Shown: positions 1 through 4,844 of the stretch, piece by piece
Layout of the letters: every line of letters starts with the position of its first letter
How positions within the stretch are numbered: position 1 is the stretch's first letter
Origin: Chloroflexota bacterium
Lineage (GTDB): Bacteria; Chloroflexota; Dehalococcoidia; Tepidiformales; Tepidiformaceae
Reading direction: 5' to 3'
NCBI GenBank assembly: GCA_963169135.1
Contig: CAUJEQ010000009.1
Span: 1-16,574 of the forward strand
Length of the DNA stretch: 16,574 nucleotides
The notes under the pieces: model-generated
The model's database searches: none
Told to the model about the DNA's origin: nothing
The model's input: the letters and a program-made list of their open reading frames with translations, nothing else
Program-made: the position numbers and the translations under genes

Positions 1-332
1 AATCATGGCACTCAGGGCCTGGATCTCCGCCTCCAGCTCCGTGTGGATGTCGGCGGCGATCCACCGGCGGTTCGCGGCGGTGTAGAGCCAGGTGTCGAGC
101 TCAAAAAGCGAGCCCCGGGCACGGTCCAGGAATGACGCGTAATTCAGCGGCGTGCTGCGTCCGTTTCCTTCCGCAATGTGTTCGCCGGAACCGACATTGC
201 CGCGTCGCACATCTGGTTCCTGAAGTACCACTCGCTTCGCAACTGCCCTGCCTCGGCAAGGTCGAGTACCTGCTCGGCCAGCACCCGCGAACGCTGCCAC
301 ACCAGCAGCCTGCGGTACGGAAGCCGGCTCAT
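1..332 (-). pseudogene. Four-helix bundle (S23-type) protein, frameshifted and cut by the window edge
   Basis: Reading left from an ATG at 332, the first 50 or so codons match the four-helix-bundle/S23 family (TIGR02436-type): 'LPYRRLLVWQRSRVLAEQV', then 'QMCDAAMSVPAN'. The family motif is S(I/V)PANIAEG, but the frame reads PANTLRKE and stops at 144. Removing two bases (an extra AC at about 178-181) restores PAN-IAEGNGRST. It then continues in one open frame (NYASFLDRARGSLFELDTW, typical of the family) to the edge at position 1. The repaired product would have about 110 residues here, close to the usual 115-125. The gene is therefore disrupted by a dinucleotide duplication, unless this is a sequencing error. 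These proteins form small oligomeric helical bundles of unclear function, often found as inserts in 23S rRNA genes or free-standing. Confidence 0.75.
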
Positions 333-355
333 CGCCCGCGATTCTACACACTCCT

Positions 356-379
356 CCCTCCTCCCTCCTCCCGCCTCCC
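356..379 (-). other. Candidate G-quadruplex motif upstream of the four-helix gene
   Basis: The plus strand holds four CCC runs at 356-358, 363-365, 370-372 and 377-379, each separated by a 4-nt loop (tcct, tcct, gcct). The minus strand, which is the sense strand of the four-helix gene, therefore carries a regular G3N4G3N4G3N4G3 pattern ending 23 nt before its ATG. The same purine tract contains several GGAGG sequences, the nearest about 18 nt from the ATG, too far for a normal Shine-Dalgarno. Folding is inferred from the pattern only. Confidence 0.45.
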
Positions 380-510
380 TGGGGAGGGGCTGCCGGGCGG
401 GGACTCCGCCGAAGGTAGGAGCCGCTTTGTGACGCCTCTCGCAGAGCCAGCGCCCCGGCCCTGAAACACTGACTGCGCGGTAAACAGGCACGACGACCCC
501 AATTGCCGCG

Positions 511-538
511 CCGGGGCCAACCGAAGGGGTGGCCCCGG
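511..538 (+). promoter_or_regulatory. Strong hairpin in the leader of the PAP2 gene
   Basis: There is a perfect 9-bp inverted repeat, ccggggcca (511-519) and tggccccgg (530-538), with a 10-nt loop. It lies about 100 nt upstream of the PAP2 start in the otherwise gene-free stretch 333-636. No T-tract follows on either strand, so it does not look like a standard intrinsic terminator. With the nested hairpin at 570-614 it suggests a structured 5' leader, but no known riboswitch class could be assigned. Confidence 0.4.
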
Positions 539-569
539 TTCCCCCAAAAAGACCGGCGCCCCGGCGAAC

Positions 570-614
570 ACTGCCGGGCACGCTGGAGTGGGCCAGCCAG
601 GGATAGCCCCGGCA
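570..614 (+). promoter_or_regulatory. Nested hairpin just upstream of the PAP2 ribosome binding site
   Basis: The outer arms TGCCGGG (570-576) and CCCGGCA (608-614) can pair. They enclose an inner stem, GCTGG and CCAGC, around agtggg. The Shine-Dalgarno AAGGAGG starts 10 nt downstream at 624. This arrangement could influence translation initiation. The pairing is seen in the sequence; the regulatory role is inference. Confidence 0.35.
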
Positions 615-636
615 ACAGGCAGAAAGGAGGACCACG

Positions 637-1419
637 GTGACCGTCAGGCAACTGCCCTACCCGGCATTCCGCGCCAGCCGCCCGCGTCCTTCGCAGGCCT
701 GGCACCCGGCCATCCTCGGGGCTCGCTGGTTCGCCCGCGATTTCGCCATCGTCCTGGCCGTCATCGGCGTCTACTTCGTGCTCCGCGGGGCCGCCCCGGA
801 CCGCCTGGGCTTTTCGGTCCAGGTGACGAACGGGCTCATCGCTTTCGAACAGCGCCTCGGCGTGTTCTGGGAGCCCGAGATCCAGGAGTGGTCGATCCGC
901 TCCCACTGGTCGAAGGAGTTCGCGAACTTCGTCTACGCCTACATGCACTTCCCGGTGCTGGCGGTGGTGGGCGCGTGGCTCTGGTTCCGCAACCGCCAGG
1001 GCTTCCTCTTCATGCGGAACGTCATGTTCATTTCGATGGTCATCGGGCTGGTCTTCTACTACGCGGTGCCGGCCGCGCCGCCCCGCCTGATGGCCGCCCA
1101 CGGCTACGAGCTCGGCTTCATCGACACGGTCTTTGGCGGCGATACCGCCGTGAACTACGCCCAGCCGTCGCTCATCCTGAACGAGTACGCGGCCATCCCG
1201 AGCTTCCACTTCGGCTGGATCGCCATGGCCTCGGCCGCTATCTGGGTGAACACCGAAAGCCGCAGTCTGCGCACGCTCGCCGTGGTGATGACCGTGGTGA
1301 TGACCTGGGCGATCGTCGCCAGCGCGAACCACCTGTTCGTCGACATGGCCCTCGGGGGCGCAGTGGTCGCCATCGCCTGGTGGGTCGCGGGGCGCGTCGC
1401 CGCCCGCCGCGCGTCGTAG
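637..1419 (+). CDS. PAP2-superfamily integral membrane phosphatase/phosphotransferase (Aur1/PAP2_3-like)
   Basis: The 260-residue protein has about six hydrophobic segments and the three motifs of the PAP2/lipid phosphatase superfamily in the spacing of the Aur1/inositol-phosphotransferase-like branch. These are YYAVPAAPPRL (141-151), IPSFHFGW (187-194, catalytic His191) and ANHLFVDM (230-237, His232 and Asp236). Family members act at the membrane, removing or transferring phosphate or phospho-head groups on lipids or isoprenoid carriers. The substrate cannot be read from sequence. The start is a GTG at 637 with a very strong Shine-Dalgarno, AAGGAGG at 624-630, six bases upstream. The gene stands alone: the next gene is over 300 bp away, and a structured leader precedes it. 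Confidence 0.85.
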   Translation: MTVRQLPYPAFRASRPRPSQAWHPAILGARWFARDFAIVLAVIGVYFVLRGAAPDRLGFSVQVTNGLIAFEQRLGVFWEPEIQEWSIRSHWSKEFANFVYAYMHFPVLAVVGAWLWFRNRQGFLFMRNVMFISMVIGLVFYYAVPAAPPRLMAAHGYELGFIDTVFGGDTAVNYAQPSLILNEYAAIPSFHFGWIAMASAAIWVNTESRSLRTLAVVMTVVMTWAIVASANHLFVDMALGGAVVAIAWWVAGRVAARRAS

Positions 1420-1428
1420 GCGCGCGCG

Positions 1429-1457
1429 TCCGAACCGCGACCGGGAGGGAGCGGCAC
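1429..1457 (-). repeat. Dispersed repeat, copy C (inverted)
   Basis: This 29-bp stretch is the reverse complement of the right-hand 29 bp of copies A and B, with two mismatches to each by eye. It contains the shared core tccgaaccgcgacc. It begins 10 bp after the PAP2 stop codon. Confidence 0.65.
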
Positions 1458-1576
1458 GGAACTCCCAATGCGGTAGCAGCGATTCTCACCACGAACCTCC
1501 CATCTCGAACCCGGCCTCTCTCCGCCTCCTTCGGTAAAACGATGATCGTGACCTGGCTGCCGCGGGCGATGGGGGC

Positions 1577-1613
1577 GTGCCCGAGTGCCGCTCCCTGCCA
1601 GTCGCGGTTCGGA
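1577..1613 (+). repeat. Dispersed repeat, copy A
   Basis: This 37-bp element begins gtgcccgagtgccgc and ends gtcgcggttcgga. It matches copy B at 32 of 37 positions by eye. Together with inverted copy C it fills much of the 339-bp gene-free stretch 1420-1758. Apart from the three repeats and the fpg promoter, I see nothing else in that stretch. Confidence 0.65.
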
Positions 1614-1661
1614 GCATGAGCGTGGCGAGGAGGGGGTGGGCTGCCGCAGGGCTGTGGTGGC

Positions 1662-1698
1662 ATGCCCGAGTGCCGCCTCCTCCCGGTCGCGGTTCGGA
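1662..1698 (+). repeat. Dispersed repeat, copy B
   Basis: This 37-bp element is in direct orientation to copy A (85 bp start to start) and inverted to copy C. It contains cccggtcgcggttcgga. Short open frames across these copies encode similar Arg/Pro/Ser-rich peptides, as expected of a repeated non-coding element rather than a gene. Confidence 0.65.
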
Positions 1699-1746
1699 AG
1701 GTCGCGGGGCGGCCCCGCTTTCCTCTTTCCTCGTTCCTGTTTCCTC

Positions 1747-1752
1747 TACACT
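1747..1752 (+). promoter_or_regulatory. -10-like hexamer TACACT of the glycosylase gene
   Basis: TACACT ends 6 nt before the ATG at 1759. No Shine-Dalgarno is present (ccccgc precedes the ATG). Transcription from this element would begin at or next to the start codon, giving a leaderless mRNA. The same arrangement recurs at other genes in this window. No convincing -35 box is seen. Confidence 0.45.
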
Positions 1753-1758
1753 CCCCGC

Positions 1759-2583
1759 ATGCCCGAAATACCCGAACTCGAGGCAATCAAGGGGTTCTTC
1801 ACCGCCAACATCGCGGGCAAGGTCGTCGCCGAGGCGCAGGTGCGCATCCCCCACGTCTTCCGTACCCCCGCCCAGGAGTTCCGCGAACTCCCCGGCGATG
1901 CCTTCGGCCAGGTCCAGCGGCACGGCAAGTTCCTGCTCTTCCCCCTCGCCTCGGGGCGCGTGCTCGCCATCAACCCGATGCTCACCGGCCGCTTCCAGTA
2001 CGTCGAAGCGAAGGTGAAGCTGCGCGCGAAGACCTGCCTCGTCCTCGAGATCGCCGGGGGCCGCTCGTTCCGCTATTCGGATGACCGCCTCATGGGGAAG
2101 CTCTACCTGGTCCCGCTCGAACACCTCGAAAAGATCCCCAACTGGGCAACCAACGGCCCCGACCTGCTCGATCCGGCCCTCACCGAGGACGAGTGGCTCA
2201 CCCGGATGAAGAAGTACCGCGGGCAGATCAAAAGCGTCCTCACCAACGCCGAGTTCGTCCAGGGCATCGGCAACGCCTACAGCGACGAGATCCTCTGGGA
2301 AGCGAAAATCAACCCCTACATCCCGCGGACGAAGCTGAGCGAGGACGACCTCCGCGGCCTCTACCGCGCCGCCCTGGCCGTGATGGCATGGGCGACGCCG
2401 CTGGTGCGCGATGCGATGGTGAAGGACGGCGTGCTGGACTACGAAGAGCGGCGGGACTTCATGCGGGTTCACCGGCTGGGCGGCAAACCCTGCCCCCGCT
2501 GCGGCGCCACCATCAGCGAAATTACCGCGAACCAGCGCATCACGAGCTTCTGCCGCACCTGCCAGCCGGAGATGCCGGCTTAG
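1759..2583 (+). CDS. Fpg/Nei-family (formamidopyrimidine-type) DNA glycosylase/AP lyase
   Basis: This 274-residue protein has all the parts of the Fpg/MutM-Nei family. Pro2 and Glu3 (MPEIPELE) are the Schiff-base nucleophile and catalytic acid after Met removal. Lys57 lies in RHGKFLL. Met74 in NPMLTGRF is the likely void-filling residue. The helix-two-turn-helix reads EFVQGIGNAYSDEILW (about 165-180). The C-terminal zinc finger is Cys245-x2-Cys248-x16-Cys265-x2-Cys268, with Arg260 in ANQR. Such enzymes excise oxidised bases such as 8-oxoguanine or FaPy and nick the abasic site. The PEIPELE start and NPMLTGRF differ from textbook MutM, so mutM versus nei-like specificity is open. The frame is open further upstream to 1585, but family homology begins at this ATG. 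The last codons lie inside the 35-bp repeat at 2557-2591. Confidence 0.9.
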   Translation: MPEIPELEAIKGFFTANIAGKVVAEAQVRIPHVFRTPAQEFRELPGDAFGQVQRHGKFLLFPLASGRVLAINPMLTGRFQYVEAKVKLRAKTCLVLEIAGGRSFRYSDDRLMGKLYLVPLEHLEKIPNWATNGPDLLDPALTEDEWLTRMKKYRGQIKSVLTNAEFVQGIGNAYSDEILWEAKINPYIPRTKLSEDDLRGLYRAALAVMAWATPLVRDAMVKDGVLDYEERRDFMRVHRLGGKPCPRCGATISEITANQRITSFCRTCQPEMPA

Positions 2584-2591
2584 AACGACGC
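2557..2591. repeat. 35-bp direct repeat, left copy
   Basis: This stretch is identical over 35 bp to 4107-4141. It covers the last eight codons of the glycosylase gene, its TAG stop (2581-2583) and eight further bases. On the minus strand it holds GCG TCG TTC TAA, the same last codons that end the 46-residue protein at the right copy. It contains a perfect 6-bp palindrome, AGCCGG-AGATG-CCGGCT, just before the stop. Weaker similarity extends about 9 bp further left. Confidence 0.9.
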
Positions 2592-2602
2592 TCGAGTCCG
2601 GC

Positions 2603-4054
2603 TCATGGATAGTAGATGTCAGCCACGGAGGCGTTTCCTTGCCTCCCGGTCCCGACGACGAGTACGCGCCCGTCTGGAAGCAGCGTCATCGAGTGCCAGA
2701 CCCGCGGCTCGAGCATCGACGCAGCCGGTGAGAACGTCCGTGTCACCGGATCGAAGATCTCGGCCGATTCGTAGACAACCCCCAATTGTGTGTCGGAGGT
2801 CCCTCCGGCGATCAGGACCCGGCCATCGCGCAGGAGTACCGCTTCGTGCTTTGTCCTGGGCACCAGCATCGAGCCGCGCCACACGATGTCTCCGGCCCGC
2901 GGGTCGAAGAGCGCCGCCGAGCGCTGGGCGATGTGGGGAGCCCGGGGGTCGGCTCCCGGCTGCGGGAGAACCCCACCGGTAAGCAAGATGAGGCCATCCG
3001 GCAACACGGTGGGCAACTCCGGCAGCGGCGCCAGGACGGTCAACCCATCGGGTGCATCAATTTGCCGGAACTCGCCGGCTGCCGGTTCGAACTCCCAGCC
3101 GCGCTGGCCCGCGAAGACGAAGATGCGCCCGCCGACCGTTACCGCCTTCGGCTCAGCCTCGGTCATGCCGGGCACGGAGCCGCTGGGCGCGAACGTGCCC
3201 GTCCCTGGGTCATAGGCTTCCGCCGTCACCCTATCGGCCCCGGCGCCGCCTCCTATGATGAGCACCCGGCCATCGGCGAGCGTCGCCACGCCGTAGAACA
3301 CGCGGGGAACCGCCAGCGAGCCGGTGGGCACACTGCTGCGGCTCACGGGGTCGTAAATTTCGGCGGCGGCGGTGGCGCCAGTCTCGGTCGCGCCGCCGGC
3401 GAGGAGCACCTGGCCATCGTCCAGCACCACCGGAGTGAACGTCTGTCGCGCGGTGAGCATTCTCCCACCGTCAATGAACTGGTCCGTCAAGGGGTCGAAG
3501 ATCTCGATGGAGTCGTGAACCACGGGTTGCCCGGTGATGTTGTTGCCCCCGGCAAGCAGCACCCTCCCGTCTGGCAGCAAGGCTGCACCGTGGATGTTGC
3601 GCGTGACAGATGGAGGGCCAACCGCCTCAAACACGTCGTGCGGGGGCTGAGGGGTTGGAGTAGAGGGCGCGGTGGGCGTTAACGAAGGCACAACAACCTC
3701 CGTTACGGTGCCCTCTCGCAAGACGAATCCCACCACGGCAAAAATCGCCACCACGACGACAGAGCCAACAGCCGCGGGTACCAGCAGGGCGGCGCCATGC
3801 CAGCGCGAGCGGCCCGACCTCCACACGGCGACCGCTTCTTCCCGGCTGGATGCGTCGAGCTTCCTCATGACCTCAGCGACGTGCCATTTCGCTCCGTCGA
3901 GGGTGATCCCGAGGCACTGGGCAATCTCCCCATTCGTGAGCCCACGAGCCATGAGGCCGAGCACCTCTTGCTGGCGCTCAGTCAGCGCCGCCCTGCCGGT
4001 ATCCGCGTTCCTGGCGGGACCCCTTGGCATGGCACCAGCATGGCACTCCGCCAC
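2603..4054 (-). CDS. Membrane-anchored LuxR-type HTH regulator with extracytoplasmic seven-repeat kelch propeller
   Basis: The 483-residue protein begins with a LuxR/GerE-type helix-turn-helix (about 22-78: LTERQQEVLGLMARGLTNGE, then IAQCLGITLDGAKWHV). A basic stretch, RSGRSRWHG, precedes one transmembrane helix (about 88-112). A Thr/Pro-rich linker (SLTPTAPSTPTPQPP) leads to a beta-propeller of seven kelch-like repeats. Each repeat has a DGRVLLAGG-type turn, and most have an EIFDP-type strand. Positive charges before the helix place the HTH in the cytoplasm and the propeller outside. A ToxR-like one-component sensor is the natural reading; the ligand is unknown. The start is a GTG at 4054. 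ATG at 4030, in frame, is possible and keeps the HTH. The last blade is short and may be completed by the N-terminal strand. The gene fills the repeat-bounded segment 2592-4141. Confidence 0.85.
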   Translation of the reverse strand: MAECHAGAMPRGPARNADTGRAALTERQQEVLGLMARGLTNGEIAQCLGITLDGAKWHVAEVMRKLDASSREEAVAVWRSGRSRWHGAALLVPAAVGSVVVVAIFAVVGFVLREGTVTEVVVPSLTPTAPSTPTPQPPHDVFEAVGPPSVTRNIHGAALLPDGRVLLAGGNNITGQPVVHDSIEIFDPLTDQFIDGGRMLTARQTFTPVVLDDGQVLLAGGATETGATAAAEIYDPVSRSSVPTGSLAVPRVFYGVATLADGRVLIIGGGAGADRVTAEAYDPGTGTFAPSGSVPGMTEAEPKAVTVGGRIFVFAGQRGWEFEPAAGEFRQIDAPDGLTVLAPLPELPTVLPDGLILLTGGVLPQPGADPRAPHIAQRSAALFDPRAGDIVWRGSMLVPRTKHEAVLLRDGRVLIAGGTSDTQLGVVYESAEIFDPVTRTFSPAASMLEPRVWHSMTLLPDGRVLVVGTGRQGNASVADIYYP

Positions 4055-4069
4055 GCAGAAGCACTACCC

Positions 4070-4092
4070 GATATTCAATATTGCTGAATGTC
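4070..4092. promoter_or_regulatory. Inverted repeat upstream of the LuxR-HTH/kelch gene, candidate operator
   Basis: Arms gatattca (4070-4077) and tgaatgtc (4085-4092) match at 7 of 8 positions around a 7-nt spacer. They sit in an AT-rich island that stands out in this GC-rich window. The element lies 15 nt upstream of the GTG start, in the promoter position. A -10-like TAGTGC on the minus strand (4066 to 4061) ends 6 nt before the GTG. Autoregulation by the HTH protein is a guess from position. Confidence 0.35.
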
Positions 4093-4106
4093 TAGACTTT
4101 CGCCGA

Positions 4107-4141
4107 ACCTGCCAGCCGGAGATGCCGGCTTAGAACGACGC
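4107..4141. repeat. 35-bp direct repeat, right copy
   Basis: This is an exact copy of 2557-2591. Here it supplies the last three codons and TAA stop of the 46-residue ORF on the minus strand. On the plus strand it is a detached remnant of the glycosylase C-terminus (TCQPEMPA and stop). The nine bases to its left still resemble the glycosylase gene, with mismatches. Confidence 0.9.
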
Positions 4142-4270
4142 CCCAAGGAACGCCGCGGCGATAATGACCACGATCGTCGAGACCCGCGCGAGCACATCCG
4201 CGACCACGTCCTCCGCGGTCCGGGCGTGGGCCTGGTACTCGTGGTGGCGGTCATGGGGGCGGGCAGACAT
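4130..4270 (-). CDS. Small predicted single-pass membrane protein (46 aa)
   Basis: Reading left from ATG 4270, the product begins MSARPHDRHHEYQAHARTAE. A charged amphipathic stretch follows, and then a C-terminal hydrophobic segment (about 30-46, VSTIVVIIAAAFLGASF) that could be one transmembrane helix. A Shine-Dalgarno-like GGAG lies 7 nt upstream. The stop TAA overlaps the glycosylase-type TAG within the repeated 35-bp sequence. Both repeat copies preserve this end, which supports a real gene. A longer reading frame extends upstream to 4603, but it runs antisense to the EamA gene and is unlikely. I do not recognise the family. Confidence 0.5.
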   Translation of the reverse strand: MSARPHDRHHEYQAHARTAEDVVADVLARVSTIVVIIAAAFLGASF

Positions 4271-4332
4271 CTCGGTACTCCAGTGGTTTCTCCACCCATT
4301 CTCCACCACCGGCCGGGCGCCGGGAGCGGTCA

Positions 4333-4357
4333 ATCGGCCCGGTTGCGCTGGGCCGAT
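4333..4357. promoter_or_regulatory. Hairpin/inverted repeat between the 46-aa ORF and the EamA gene
   Basis: Perfect 8-bp arms atcggccc (4333-4340) and gggccgat (4350-4357) surround a 9-nt loop. The element lies in the divergent intergenic region 4271-4409, about 40 bp upstream of the EamA -10-like element. It could be an operator; no T-tract supports a terminator. Confidence 0.3.
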
Positions 4358-4396
4358 CGGCTGACATCCGGGCCTTTCCCGCCAGCGCCGATCGCC

Positions 4397-4402
4397 TATA
4401 GT
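4397..4402 (+). promoter_or_regulatory. -10-like hexamer TATAGT of the EamA gene
   Basis: TATAGT ends 7 nt before the ATG at 4410 and there is no Shine-Dalgarno sequence, so the transcript is probably leaderless. A ctttcc sequence lies 17 bp upstream, and a similar one lies 16 bp upstream of the glycosylase -10. It is not found at the other genes checked, so it is not claimed as a -35 box. Confidence 0.5.
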
Positions 4403-4409
4403 CCGACGC

Positions 4410-4829
4410 ATGGGCTGGCTCGGATTCGCGGTGCTCTCGGCGGTTGCGGCGGCGGCCACCGCCATCCTCGCGAAGGTAGGCGTCAAGGACGTCAACTCGA
4501 ACCTCGCGACGGCCATCCGCACGGTCGTCGTCCTCGTCTTCGCCTGGGGAATCGTGTTCGCCACCGGCGTCCACCGCGAAATCCCGCGGCTTTCCAACCA
4601 CACGCTGCTGTTCCTCGGGCTCTCCGGCGTCGCGACCGGCCTGTCGTGGCTGTTCTACTTCCGCGCGCTGCAGTTGGGCAACGCCTCCCAGGTTGCGCCG
4701 ATCGACAAGCTCTCTCTGGTCATCACGGTGATCTTCGCCGCCGTCTTCCTCGGCGAACACATCACCTGGGGCGTCGCCGCCGGGGTCGCGCTCGTCGCGG
4801 CCGGGACGCTGTTCATCGCCTTCGGTTGA
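4410..4829 (+). CDS. Half-size EamA/DMT-family transporter
   Basis: The 139-residue, very hydrophobic protein has four or five transmembrane segments and matches one EamA repeat of the drug/metabolite transporter superfamily. The diagnostic stretch is 'SWLFYFRALQLG', then 'APIDKLSLVITVIFAAVFLG' and 'EHITWG'. Standard DMT carriers are about 300 residues with two EamA repeats. Single-repeat proteins of about 140 residues are a known group thought to work as dimers, so this is not a truncation: start, length and stop are all clean. The substrate is unknown. The gene ends 15 bp from the end of the convergent giant kinase gene, with no terminator visible between them. Confidence 0.85.
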   Translation: MGWLGFAVLSAVAAAATAILAKVGVKDVNSNLATAIRTVVVLVFAWGIVFATGVHREIPRLSNHTLLFLGLSGVATGLSWLFYFRALQLGNASQVAPIDKLSLVITVIFAAVFLGEHITWGVAAGVALVAAGTLFIAFG

Positions 4830-4844
4830 GGCAACGCGCGCCGC

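Larger units (their letters stand above)
2592..4141. mobile_element. Putative inserted 1.55-kb gene cassette bounded by 35-bp direct repeats
   Basis: The segment from just after the left repeat to the end of the right repeat is exactly 1,550 bp, and about 94% of it is a single gene (LuxR-HTH/kelch, minus strand). The repeat contains the end of the glycosylase gene and the end of the convergent 46-residue ORF. Removing one repeat plus the segment would leave these two genes overlapping at their stop codons (CTTAG: TAA on minus, TAG on plus). This is what an insertion with target duplication, or site-specific integration regenerating the target, would leave. No recombinase or terminal inverted repeats are encoded, so the mechanism is unknown; a segmental duplication from a paralogous site is an alternative. 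Confidence 0.5.

Noticed and set aside
450..636. A glycine-riboswitch-like element upstream of PAP2 (ccgaagggg and caggcagaaagga)
   Set aside because: Only two short stretches resemble the consensus, the rest of the aptamer is missing, and the second stretch is simply the Shine-Dalgarno region.
588..1619. A 343-residue plus-strand frame over the PAP2 gene
   Set aside because: It is a +1 shadow of the PAP2 gene, Arg/Pro/Gly-rich, without a ribosome binding site or motifs.
1585..1758. A 58-residue N-terminal extension of the DNA glycosylase
   Set aside because: Fpg-family enzymes need Pro directly after the initiator Met; the extension runs through the dispersed repeats.
2557..2591. Integron attC site for the kelch-gene cassette
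   Set aside because: The one-gene, compact layout with a repeat after the stop codon is suggestive, but the RYYYAAC/GTTRRRY core sites are absent and no integrase is present.
4410..4829. A truncated DMT transporter pseudogene
   Set aside because: The length of 139 residues, clean start and stop, and own promoter fit the known half-size EamA proteins; no second-repeat remnant follows.
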